In this document: positions 8,438 to 16,316 of the stretch, piece after piece
How the letters are laid out: every line of letters starts with the position of its first letter
Numbering within the stretch: position 1 is the first letter of the stretch
Origin: JAJNBA01 sp963842295
Lineage (GTDB): Bacteria; Actinomycetota; UBA4738; HRBIN12
Direction: 5' to 3'
Length of the DNA stretch: 64,000 nt
Assembly: GCA_963842295.1 (NCBI GenBank)
Contig: CAWJFY010000009.1
Location: forward strand, 248,001-312,000
Translations under genes and position numbers: made by a program
The notes under the pieces: generated by a model
Told to the model about the DNA's origin: nothing
Database searches by the model: none
The model's input: the letters and a program-made list of their open reading frames with translations, nothing else

Positions 8438-9096
8438 GCCTGGCTGGCCGGGCACAGCGGCTCAACCGGGCACTCGGGGCAGTTCGGCTTCTTCGCCGTG
8501 CAGATCGCGCGACCGTGGTCGATCAGCACGTACGTGAAGTCGAACCAGCGGTCCTTCGGGACCAACCGCATCAGGTCCTGCTCGATCTTGTCGGCGTTCT
8601 TCTGCACGCTGAAGCCCAAGCGATGGGCGAGCCGGTTCACGTGGGTGTCCACGGCGATCCCCTCGACGATGCCGAACGAGTTCCCGAGCACGATGTTCGC
8701 GGTCTTCCTCGCGACGCCCCGGAGCGTGATCAGGTCCTCCATCGTGCCGGGGACCTCGCCGCCGTACTCCTCGACGATCCGTCGGCACGCCTCGCGGATC
8801 GAGATCGCCTTCTGGTTGAAGAACCCGGTCGCGTGGATGTCGGCTTTCAGCTCGTCCTCGGGCACGCGCAGGTAGTCCTCGGCGGTCCGATACTTCTGGA
8901 ACAGCGTCGCCGTGACCCTGTTCACCGTCTCGTCGGTGGACTGGGCCGAGAGAACCGTCGCAACCAAGCACTCGAGGGGGTTCGTGAAGTGGAGCGCCAC
9001 CTTCGCGTCCGGATACGCCTCGGACAGGCGCCGGACGATCTCGGGCGCACGCTCCCCGATGGGGTCGTCGCGGGTGAGCTGGTCCTTCTCGGGCAC
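8434..9096 (-). CDS. nth: endonuclease III (DNA glycosylase/AP lyase)
   Basis: A 220-residue base-excision repair enzyme for oxidised pyrimidines with AP-lyase activity. The helix-hairpin-helix LITLRGVARKTANIVL includes the catalytic lysine K131, the catalytic aspartate is D150 in AVDTHVNRLA, and the C-terminal C199-x6-C206-x2-C209-x5-C215 binds the 4Fe-4S cluster. All key residues are present and the length is normal. It starts with GTG at 9096, 10 bp after the nitrilase gene, and shares an operon with the family 5 uracil-DNA glycosylase. Confidence 0.95.
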   Translation of the reverse strand: MPEKDQLTRDDPIGERAPEIVRRLSEAYPDAKVALHFTNPLECLVATVLSAQSTDETVNRVTATLFQKYRTAEDYLRVPEDELKADIHATGFFNQKAISIREACRRIVEEYGGEVPGTMEDLITLRGVARKTANIVLGNSFGIVEGIAVDTHVNRLAHRLGFSVQKNADKIEQDLMRLVPKDRWFDFTYVLIDHGRAICTAKKPNCPECPVEPLCPASQA

Positions 9097-9106
9097 GGCC
9101 CGGATG

Positions 9107-10027
9107 CTACTCGGACGTCACCGACCGCTTCGGCGCGCCGTTGACGACCAGCGTGAACACGTCGGGCCGGCTGTAGTGGCCGACGGGATCGAAGCGGTAC
9201 CGCTGCGCCCGGGCGACCTGTGCATCGACCTCGGCCGTGAGGATCCCCTCCTCCTCGACGAGCGGCCCGGCGAGGAGCTGCCCGTCGGGATCCACGATCG
9301 CCGACCATCCGGGGTTGGCCCAGTCGTCCTCGCCGCCCCAGAGCTCGCGCCCCGGGATGTCGTCGGGGATGTCGGAGCCGCGGAGCAACATGCACGCGCC
9401 GATCACGTAGACACGGCCCTCGCGAGCGATGTGGCGGAGGTTCGCGATCCAGTTCTCGTCGTTGTCCCACGTGGGCGCCGTCCAGATGTCGACGCCCCTC
9501 CCATAGATCGCGGTGCGCGCGAGCGGCATCAGGTTCTCCCAGCAGATCAGCCCGCCAACGCGACCGAACGGCGTCTCGACGGGGTCGAGGTCCGAACCGT
9601 CGCCGAGGCCCCAGACGAGCCGCTCCCCGCCGGTCGGCATCAGCTTGCGATGCTTCCCGACGATCTCGCCGTCGGGCCCGAACAGCAGCTGTGCGTTGTA
9701 GATCGTGCTTCCATCGAGCTCGTTCACGCCGACCGAGAGGTACGCCTTCCCGCGTCGGGCGGCCTTCCCGAGCTCCTCGGTCGCCGACGAGGGCACCTCG
9801 ACCGATTCCTCGCGCAAGCGAGCCGTGAGTGCTTCGAACGGTCCGTCCCACGCGGCGGTCCGCCACACCCAGTCCGGATACGTCGGGATGAACGTCTCCG
9901 GGAACACGATCAAGCGCGCCCCCAAGCCGGCGGCTTCTTTCGTCAGTCGCACCACCTTCTGCACCGTGGCGTCGCGATCCAGGAACTCCGGCGTGGCCTG
10001 GACGGCGGCAACGGTGACCTTCTCCAT
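9107..10027 (-). CDS. nitrilase-family carbon-nitrogen hydrolase
   Basis: A 306-residue enzyme of the nitrilase superfamily with the Glu-Lys-Cys triad E44 (VFPETFIPTYP), K128 (GKHRKLMPTG) and C162 (GGLICWENLMPLAR). The PETFIPTYPDW and CWENLMPLAR versions are those of true nitrilases (branch 1, nitrile to acid plus ammonia) rather than amidases. It would assemble into a spiral oligomer in the cytosol. The ATG overlaps the stop of the upstream broken flavin-fold gene by 1 bp (TGATG). The physiological nitrile is unknown. Confidence 0.9.
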   Translation of the reverse strand: MEKVTVAAVQATPEFLDRDATVQKVVRLTKEAAGLGARLIVFPETFIPTYPDWVWRTAAWDGPFEALTARLREESVEVPSSATEELGKAARRGKAYLSVGVNELDGSTIYNAQLLFGPDGEIVGKHRKLMPTGGERLVWGLGDGSDLDPVETPFGRVGGLICWENLMPLARTAIYGRGVDIWTAPTWDNDENWIANLRHIAREGRVYVIGACMLLRGSDIPDDIPGRELWGGEDDWANPGWSAIVDPDGQLLAGPLVEEEGILTAEVDAQVARAQRYRFDPVGHYSRPDVFTLVVNGAPKRSVTSE

Positions 10028-10382
10028 CAGACGACCCTCGCGTTCGGATCGAGAGCCGAGTCGCCGCCCTCAGGCAGAACGTCGACGGCCCAGTCGGCGC
10101 GCTTCCACGACGGCACTGGCGTTTCGCAGTCATCGCGAGGCACGAAGGCAGATGACTGGACCTTCTGGTGGCGGTGCACGTACCGTGGATAGTTCGGGAA
10201 GATCTCGCGCGCGCGAACCCGGAACACGAACTGCGTTTCCGGCCACCACGTCCGAAGCTCGTCGTCGAGATCCACCGAGGCCTCGCCGTTCACGCGCATC
10301 CGGTCGCGTCCCTCGAAGTCAGTCTCCGGGTGTCGAAGCGCTCCTGGAGCTCCCTGCTCTCCTCGTGATACATCTCGTTCAT
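10027..10382 (-). pseudogene. pyridoxamine 5'-phosphate oxidase-like protein, central part deleted and frameshifted
   Basis: The start at 10382 encodes MNEMYHEESRELQERFDTRR, the familiar beginning of a ~190-residue FMN split-barrel (PPOX-like) family, but this frame ends at 10290 after 30 codons. From about 10323 a different frame encodes the family's C-terminal third: DFEGRDRMRVNGEAS, REIFPNYPRYVHRH, CETPVPSWKRADWA. Roughly 70 central residues, which make up the flavin-binding core, are missing, and the joint is out of frame. An ATG at 10299 could still express a 90-residue C-terminal fragment. It lies 12 bp after the S51 peptidase gene and overlaps the nitrilase start by 1 bp. Family membership is from memory of the conserved ends. 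Confidence 0.7.
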
Positions 10383-10394
10383 CAGCGCCACCCC

Positions 10395-11111
10395 CTACTC
10401 GATCAGCACGAGCTCGAACGGATCATCGTCCCGGTAGGTCGCCCAGTCTCCGTCCTTCCTCACGTGGATCCCGCTCTTACCGACCACGGACCACGAGCGG
10501 CCGTCGCCGAGCATCGCGGTGTCCTCGTCCAGTCCCACGAAGGTGTACCCGTCGGGAACGGATCCCACGATGAAGTCCTTCGCCCCCGGGATCCACGTGT
10601 CGACGATGTCCCAATGCGGCCCGAACACCGTCCGGGGGATGAGCCCCAGTCCGGGTTTGAAGATCGCGTGCACGTCCTGGCTGTCACTGTCGAACGTCGT
10701 CTCGCTGAGACAGGTCACGCCGGCGCTGCACCCCGCATACCCCATCCCGCGGTTCAGCTGCTTCAGGAGCACCTTCCAGAACTCGGTGTCCCTGAGGGTC
10801 GCCGAGAGGTACGCCGGGTTGCCGCCGGAGAAGTACACGACCGAGGCGCCGTCGAGCCGCTCCACGAGGCGCGGGTCATCGGCGTCCTCGCGCGTCCGCA
10901 GATCGACCACCTCGGCCTTGACGTCGAGACGGGAGAAGTGAGCGAGACCCAGTGACCCCCACCGTTCGAAGACGTCCTTCCCCTCCGGAGCCGAGGCGGT
11001 GGGGAGGATCAGGACGCGGCCGTCCCCGTCCGTGCGGTCCAGGAGCCACCGGTCGGCGGCCTCGGACCAGTCGGAGAACTCGCCCGACCCGAGCAGCGAG
11101 AACCAGGTCAT
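10395..11111 (-). CDS. peptidase S51-like protein (dipeptidase E / cyanophycinase fold)
   Basis: A 238-residue protein with the class I glutamine-amidotransferase-like fold of family S51. The nucleophile elbow GYAGCSAGVT places the catalytic serine at S129, and FSGGNPAYL at 95-102 is the characteristic loop before it (GGNxxxL). Family members cleave Asp-X dipeptides or cyanophycin. The start is the ATG at 11111, which overlaps the stop of the decarboxylase gene (ATGA). There is no secretion signal, so it acts in the cytosol. The substrate is not certain. Confidence 0.85.
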   Translation of the reverse strand: MTWFSLLGSGEFSDWSEAADRWLLDRTDGDGRVLILPTASAPEGKDVFERWGSLGLAHFSRLDVKAEVVDLRTREDADDPRLVERLDGASVVYFSGGNPAYLSATLRDTEFWKVLLKQLNRGMGYAGCSAGVTCLSETTFDSDSQDVHAIFKPGLGLIPRTVFGPHWDIVDTWIPGAKDFIVGSVPDGYTFVGLDEDTAMLGDGRSWSVVGKSGIHVRKDGDWATYRDDDPFELVLIE

Positions 11112-12634
11112 CGAAGGGCCTCGGGCCGGAGCTCGACATCGAGCTTTCCCCCGAGCTCCGACGCCACATCGAGGAGCGCGTCCATGTCCTCGGCCTCCGT
11201 CCGGTAGTTCACGATGCACGACCGAAGGCAGAAACGGCCATCGAGCACGGCGTTCGAGCAGTACACACGACCGTCGAGCTGGATCTCGGTCATGAGCCGG
11301 TTGTTGAGCAGGTCGAGGTACTCGTCGCGACCGGGCGCGCTCGCCTGGGGACCGGACGACGAGAGATCGGCCGGGGTGAACCGGAAGCACGTGATCGAGA
11401 GGCCGACCGGGGTCATCAGCTCGAACTCGTCGTGCTCCTCGGCGCGAGCGCCCAGGTAGCGGGCGAGCGCGGCGTCGTGAGAGATCCGGCGCCCATACGC
11501 CTTCCGCCCGTGCGCCAGCAGGGAGACCCACACCTTCAAAGCCCAGAAGCCGCGGCTGAAGTTCGGCGAGTGACGTCCGAGGTCGATCCCCCAGTCGGTG
11601 TGCTCCTCGTCCTTCACGACGTACGCGACGTAATCGACGTCGAAGGCCCGCCGCATCTGCTCCAAGTCGCGCACGACCACGCAACCTCCCGACTGAGGTG
11701 TGTAGAGCCATTTGTGGGGATCGAACGCGATCGAGTCGGCTCGTTCGATGCCGGCGAAGAGCGGGCGGAGGTCGTCTGCGAGCATCGCCGGGCCGCCGTA
11801 GGCCGCGTCGACGTGGAACCAGAGATCCTCCGCCTGACACAGGTCGGCGATCTCCTCGAGCGGATCCACGACACCGGTCGAGACGGTGCCGGCGTTGGCG
11901 ACGACGGCGATCGGGTGGATGCCCGCTTCTCGATCCGCCGCGATCCGGGCGCGCAGCTCGTCCACCCGGATCCGGTAGTCGTCTCCGACGGCGATCTGGC
12001 GGACGTTGCCCGACCCCAGACCGAGCATGTCCGCGCCTCGGATCGACACCACGTGCGTCTCGGTCGACACGTACAGCCCGAGGGGCGGTCCGGCGGCCAC
12101 CCCGTCCTTCCGCACGTCCCAGCCGGCCTTCGTGTCCCGGGCGACCTTCAACCCGATGAAGTTCGCCATCGCGCCACCGGAGGTGAGGGCTCCGCCGGCG
12201 GTGGTGGGAAGGCCGAACACCTCCTGAGCGAACCAGCGGGCGAAGCCCAGCTCGATCTCGACCGCCGCCGGCGCGAGACGCCATCCCCCGGCGTTCGCGT
12301 TCAAGCCTGCGGCGAGCAAGTCCGCTGCGGCGCCCGGCACGGTCCCGGCGCCGGAGATGTAGGCGTAGAAGCGGGGATGTCCGAGGAACCCGGAGTAGTC
12401 GAACGTCATCCGAGCGAGATAGTCGAGGAGCTCGTCCTCGGGCATCGGTTCGTCAGGCACCGGCACCACGACGGCGTCGCGGACCTCCTGGACGCCCCAG
12501 CCCCGCGAGACCGGGAGATCCCGGAGCCGGGTGAGCAGCTCTTCGTAGATGTCGGCGACGCCGTCCGTGAACGCGCGCGCGCGCTTCGGATCCCAGTCGA
12601 GGTCGCGGACGGGTGCGGGCCGCTCGACCATCAC
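11108..12634 (-). CDS. pyridoxal-phosphate-dependent group II decarboxylase
   Basis: A 508-residue fold-type I enzyme of the aromatic amino acid/glutamate decarboxylase family. The PLP lysine is K308 in FDPHKWLYTPQ, D276 in HVDAAYGGPA contacts the pyridine nitrogen, and TSGGAMANF and the VSTETHVVSIRGADMLG segment bind the phosphate and the ring. It would decarboxylate an L-amino acid, probably aromatic. GTG 12634 and ATG 12631 are both usable starts, the former overlapping the PIG-L stop codon. It sits between the PIG-L deacetylase and the S51 peptidase in a tightly overlapped operon. Confidence 0.9.
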   Translation of the reverse strand: MMVERPAPVRDLDWDPKRARAFTDGVADIYEELLTRLRDLPVSRGWGVQEVRDAVVVPVPDEPMPEDELLDYLARMTFDYSGFLGHPRFYAYISGAGTVPGAAADLLAAGLNANAGGWRLAPAAVEIELGFARWFAQEVFGLPTTAGGALTSGGAMANFIGLKVARDTKAGWDVRKDGVAAGPPLGLYVSTETHVVSIRGADMLGLGSGNVRQIAVGDDYRIRVDELRARIAADREAGIHPIAVVANAGTVSTGVVDPLEEIADLCQAEDLWFHVDAAYGGPAMLADDLRPLFAGIERADSIAFDPHKWLYTPQSGGCVVVRDLEQMRRAFDVDYVAYVVKDEEHTDWGIDLGRHSPNFSRGFWALKVWVSLLAHGRKAYGRRISHDAALARYLGARAEEHDEFELMTPVGLSITCFRFTPADLSSSGPQASAPGRDEYLDLLNNRLMTEIQLDGRVYCSNAVLDGRFCLRSCIVNYRTEAEDMDALLDVASELGGKLDVELRPEALR

Positions 12635-13356
12635 GGTCCCTTGGTCGCTGCCACGACGAACGCCTCCTTCGCCATGAAGCGTCGGAACCCCTCGTCTCCG
12701 AAGACCTCATAGAGCGCCTCGATCTGGCTGGCGTGCTCCTTGATCGAGGCGATCTTCTGGTCGAGGAACGGCCCCTGGACGTCGTAGTCGAGGTCGACCT
12801 CCTCGTCCGCGACGACGTTGGGCGTGCCGGGGCGGAAGATGTCGAAGGGCGCGAGCTTCTCGAGCCAGTCATCGGCGTGACTCTTCGGGAAGACCGCGTG
12901 GAACAGGCGGGCTTGGGGCTTCGCGACGGCGTCGAACGCCTGGCCGGCCCAGCGAGACACGTCCTGGTGGGCCACGTGACCCGTCATCCCCTCGGGCCCG
13001 AACGTGAGGACGGTGTCGGGATCGACCTCCTCCATGATCCGTCGCACCTGCTCGGCCCCGGCCGGGTCGAGACCCGTCTCCATGTCGATGTCCACAGGGC
13101 CGTCGAGGAAGTGATGCTCCTTCACACCCAAAACTTCGAGACTCTTCAGGAGCTCCTTCGTCCGGACCTCACCCATCGATCCGGGCGGCCATCGCTCCTC
13201 GTCCATCGACCCGCCCTCGCCGCGCGTGGCGGTGACGTCCACGACCCGTTGGCCCGCCTCGACCGCGGCCGCCATGAGGCCGGCGGACAGATAGATGTCG
13301 TCGTCGGGATGTGCCCAGACGCCGAGGACGGTCCCCAACTCCCCCACCTCATGCAT
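12631..13356 (-). CDS. PIG-L/LmbE family deacetylase (MshB/Mca-like)
   Basis: A 241-residue zinc-dependent N-deacetylase or amidase. The AHPDDD motif at 15-20 supplies metal ligands and the general base, and the third ligand is expected in GHVAHQDVSRW. In actinobacteria this family includes the mycothiol enzymes MshB and Mca (mycothiol-S-conjugate amidase). Its position directly behind a SigR/RsrA-type pair, whose regulon classically includes mycothiol genes, makes an Mca-like role plausible, but this is inference. The start is ATG 13356; the frame is open upstream across the anti-sigma gene, which is coincidental. Confidence 0.85.
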   Translation of the reverse strand: MHEVGELGTVLGVWAHPDDDIYLSAGLMAAAVEAGQRVVDVTATRGEGGSMDEERWPPGSMGEVRTKELLKSLEVLGVKEHHFLDGPVDIDMETGLDPAGAEQVRRIMEEVDPDTVLTFGPEGMTGHVAHQDVSRWAGQAFDAVAKPQARLFHAVFPKSHADDWLEKLAPFDIFRPGTPNVVADEEVDLDYDVQGPFLDQKIASIKEHASQIEALYEVFGDEGFRRFMAKEAFVVAATKGP

Positions 13357-13391
13357 GCCGAGGGATGCTAACGGGGGCGGCGTGGACGCGG

Positions 13392-13631
13392 CTAGGGGCT
13401 GGCGGAGCGGATCCGCTCCCGGATCCGCTCCGCCAGCCCCTCGGGGAGCGCCTCCCCGCCACACTTCGTGGCGATCAGCAGCTTCATGTGTCGCTTGAAC
13501 TCGGCGTGGTCGTTGCAGTCGGCGCAGCCCGCGAGATGGGTCTCCACCTGGACGGTGAGCGCCTGCAGGCACTCGCCGTCCACGTAGCGCTCGATCTCAC
13601 GCCGCGTCTCTCGACATCCCATGTCACCCAT
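13392..13631 (-). CDS. zinc-binding anti-sigma factor, RsrA type
   Basis: A 79-residue protein with the ZAS motif C6-x25-H32-x3-C36-x2-C39, identical in spacing to the redox-sensing RsrA proteins of actinobacteria. Oxidation of such cysteines releases zinc and frees the partner sigma factor. It starts at ATG 13631 inside the end of the sigma gene (8-bp overlap), or at 13622. The last ~15 codons, encoding ERIRERIRSASP, lie within a perfect DNA inverted repeat (13395-13440). Pairing with the upstream sigma factor is inferred from adjacency and motif. Confidence 0.9.
   Translation of the reverse strand: MGDMGCRETRREIERYVDGECLQALTVQVETHLAGCADCNDHAEFKRHMKLLIATKCGGEALPEGLAERIRERIRSASP
13395..13440 (-). 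terminator. perfect 20-bp hairpin overlapping the anti-sigma 3' end
   Basis: Positions 13395-13414 and 13421-13440 are perfect reverse complements separated by 6 nt. The hairpin covers the last codons of the anti-sigma gene, and the stop codon (13392-13394) lies directly after it. There is no U-tract, so it is not a textbook intrinsic terminator. It could act as an attenuator or mRNA stabiliser between the sigma/anti-sigma pair and the ten downstream genes. Confidence 0.55.
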
Positions 13632-14217
13632 CGACGAGCCCTCGCTCCTTCGCCACGGCGTACAACGCCTTCTCCAGGGCTTTCCTTCCCCGGTGGAGCC
13701 GCGACATCACCGTCCCGATCGGGACGTCGGTGATGTCTGCGATCTCCTTGTATGAGAATCCTTCCACATCGGCCAACAGCACCGCCATCCTGAAGTTCTC
13801 AGGTATCGACTCGAGCGCCGCCTTCACATCGGCGTCGGGGATGTTCTCCAACACGTCTTCCTCGGCCGATCGCTGAACGCTCTGGGCGCCGAGCCTGTCG
13901 AAGAGGAACCACTCGTCCAGATCCTCGGGGCCGTCGACCGTCTTCGGCTCCCGCTGTTTCTTCCGGTAGATGTTGATGAACGAGTTCGTGAGGATCCGGT
14001 AGAGCCACGCTTTCAGGTTCGTCCCCTCTTGGAACGACGCGAACCCACGGTAGGCCCGCAGGGTCGTCTCCTGAAGCAGATCCTCCGCGTCGGCGGGATT
14101 CCTGGTCATCCGAAGGGCCGCGCCGTACAGGCTGGGCAGCACGGGCAGCACGTCCCGCTCGAACCGCTCCAGGAGATCCTGGTCGGCCGGGGCCGGCATG
14201 CTGCTCGTGTTCGCCAT
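13624..14217 (-). CDS. ECF sigma factor, SigR/SigH type
   Basis: A 197-residue RNA polymerase sigma factor with region 2 (LYGAALRMTRNPADAEDLLQET through LKAWLYRILTNSFINIYRKK) and region 4 (ALESIPENFRMAVLLADVEGFSYKEIADITDVPIGTVMSRLHRGRK). The sequence resembles the redox-stress group (SigR of Streptomyces, SigH of mycobacteria), and the RsrA-like gene that overlaps it supports this. It is divergent from ftsH across 80 bp. A GGAAT-N18-GTT self-promoter was looked for and is not obvious in that gap. Confidence 0.92.
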   Translation of the reverse strand: MANTSSMPAPADQDLLERFERDVLPVLPSLYGAALRMTRNPADAEDLLQETTLRAYRGFASFQEGTNLKAWLYRILTNSFINIYRKKQREPKTVDGPEDLDEWFLFDRLGAQSVQRSAEEDVLENIPDADVKAALESIPENFRMAVLLADVEGFSYKEIADITDVPIGTVMSRLHRGRKALEKALYAVAKERGLVDG

Positions 14218-14297
14218 GAAGGCCCCAGTATCCCTGGTCGGCGCGCTCGCGGGCCCTGTCGGTCGTCACAACTACAAGGGGGTGGGAAGATTGGGTC

Positions 14298-16307
14298 ATG
14301 CCCGAGCAAGACAAGAGTCCCTTCGGACGCCGCCCTGCAGCCGGCGCGCCCCAGCCGAGGCCGCGATCGGCGTTGCTCGTCGTGCTCGTGGTTGCGGGGG
14401 CATTGTTCGTGTTCAACACGTTCCTCACCCAGGCGTCGGTGGAGAAGATCTCCTTCTCGCAGTTCCGGGCGGCTGTGGACAACGGCCAGCTGGTGAAGGA
14501 CAAGGAGAAGCCCGTCACGATCACGACCACCACCGTCACGGGAGTGAGACGCACGCCCGAGGGCGAGCAGACCTTCGTCGCGACCATCCCTCCGGGCTAC
14601 GACCCGACCGCGCTGGTCGACGAGCTCTCCGAGCAGGGATACGAGGTGGACGGGACGCAACCGAACGCGCTCACCGGGTTCATCGTCCAGACGGTCTTGT
14701 TCATCGCCTTGTTCGGCGGCCTCTACTACTTCCTCTTCCGGCGGATCGGCGGCGGCGCGAGCTCGGCGCTCAACCTCGGACGCAACAAGGTGAAGATCTA
14801 CGACCGCAAGGAGATGAAGACCTCCTTCGTGGACGTCGCCGGGGTCGACGAGGCGAAGGAGGAGCTCCGCGAGATCGTCGACTTCCTCAAGAACCCGAAG
14901 AAGTACCAGCGGCTGGGTGGCCGGATCCCGAAGGGAGTGCTGCTCCTCGGGCCCCCGGGCTGCGGCAAGACGTTGCTGGCCCGAGCCGTGGCGGGCGAGG
15001 CGAACGTCCCGTTCTTCTTCATGTCGGGGTCGGAGTTCGTCGAGATGTTCGTGGGGCTGGGCGCCGCTCGCGTGCGCGAGCTGTTCCAGCAGGCGAAGGA
15101 GAAAGCGCCGGCCCTCGTTTTCCTCGATGAGATCGACACGATCGGCAAGGGTCGTGCGGGCCCGATGAGCGGAAGCTTCGGCGGGCACGACGAGCGCGAG
15201 CAGACGCTGAATCAGCTCCTCGTCGAGATGGACGGTTTCGATGCGTCCAAGGGCGTGATCATCATGGCCGCGACCAACCGGCCAGACGTGTTGGACCCCG
15301 CGCTGATCCGCCCGGGGCGGTTCGACCGGCAGGTCGTCGTGGACCTCCCGGACCTGAACGGCCGTGAGGAGATCCTCAGGGTCCACGCACGAGGTGTGGC
15401 GCTCGATCCCAGTGTCGATCTGAAGACGATCGCGGCGAGGACCCCGGGCTTCACGGGCGCGGATCTCGAGAACGTCGTGAACGAGGCCGCCCTGCTCGCC
15501 GCGCGCCGCGAGAGGAACTCGGTGACGATGGAGGAGCTCGAGGAGGCGATCGACCGAGCCACGGCGGGGCTCGAGCGGAAGTCGCGTGTCGTCTCCGACA
15601 CCCAGAAAGAGCGCGTGGCCGTACATGAGATGGGGCACGCACTGGTCGCACTCAACTGCAAGGAGATCGACCCCCTCCACCGGGTGACGATCATCCCGCG
15701 TGGTGCCGCCGCCCTCGGCATCACGATGACGCGGCCCCTCGAAGACCGCTACGTCGTGACGGAGCCCCAGCTCAAGGACCAGATGGCGTTCGCGATGGGA
15801 GGACAGGCCGCGGAAGAGATCTATTTCGACGGGGTGATCTCGACAGGCGCGCAGAACGATCTCGAGAAGGCCACCGACCTCGCCCGGGCGATGGTGTCGC
15901 AGTTCGGGATGAGCGACGCGGTCGGTCCTATCTCGCTCGGCCGAGACGACCCGAATGCCTGGATGCCCGGCGCGATGCCCAAGGTGAGCGCGCATACCTC
16001 GGAGCTGATCGACAAGGAGGTCCGGCGGCTACTGGACGAGGCGCATGTACGCGCAGAGCGGATCCTGGAGCAGAACCGCGACCTGCTGAACCGGTTGTCC
16101 GCGCTGTTGATCGCCACCGAGGTGATCGACGGCGACGAGCTGAAGGCTTACTTCGAGGGACGCAAGGAGATCCCGGATCCGGCGACCATCAGACCGACGC
16201 CGAAGCCCGAGCCCTCGACCGATCGGGACAAGGCGCCCGCCGAGCCCATCGTCGGCGCACGCGCAGTCTCGATGCCTCCCGCACCGCCCATGCCCGCCAC
16301 CGACTAG
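14298..16307 (+). CDS. ftsH: ATP-dependent zinc metalloprotease FtsH
   Basis: A 669-residue membrane-anchored AAA+ protease that degrades membrane and unstable proteins as a hexamer. There are two transmembrane segments (about 24-42 and 126-147) flanking a short extracytoplasmic domain. Walker A is GPPGCGKT at 218-225 (Cys where Thr is usual), the pore loop is MFVG at 250-253, Walker B is VFLDEID, and the zinc site is HEMGH at 443-447 with a downstream Asp in NDLEKATDLA. Next to the start, GGGAAGATTGGGTC lies just before ATG 14298. A Pro-rich C-terminal tail is present. It is divergent from the sigma factor gene. Confidence 0.96.
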   Translation: MPEQDKSPFGRRPAAGAPQPRPRSALLVVLVVAGALFVFNTFLTQASVEKISFSQFRAAVDNGQLVKDKEKPVTITTTTVTGVRRTPEGEQTFVATIPPGYDPTALVDELSEQGYEVDGTQPNALTGFIVQTVLFIALFGGLYYFLFRRIGGGASSALNLGRNKVKIYDRKEMKTSFVDVAGVDEAKEELREIVDFLKNPKKYQRLGGRIPKGVLLLGPPGCGKTLLARAVAGEANVPFFFMSGSEFVEMFVGLGAARVRELFQQAKEKAPALVFLDEIDTIGKGRAGPMSGSFGGHDEREQTLNQLLVEMDGFDASKGVIIMAATNRPDVLDPALIRPGRFDRQVVVDLPDLNGREEILRVHARGVALDPSVDLKTIAARTPGFTGADLENVVNEAALLAARRERNSVTMEELEEAIDRATAGLERKSRVVSDTQKERVAVHEMGHALVALNCKEIDPLHRVTIIPRGAAALGITMTRPLEDRYVVTEPQLKDQMAFAMGGQAAEEIYFDGVISTGAQNDLEKATDLARAMVSQFGMSDAVGPISLGRDDPNAWMPGAMPKVSAHTSELIDKEVRRLLDEAHVRAERILEQNRDLLNRLSALLIATEVIDGDELKAYFEGRKEIPDPATIRPTPKPEPSTDRDKAPAEPIVGARAVSMPPAPPMPATD

Positions 16308-16316
16308 CGGCGCCCC

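Noticed and set aside
14106..15995. A 629-codon minus-strand frame over ftsH
   Set aside because: FtsH on the plus strand is unmistakable and the antisense product has no domain.
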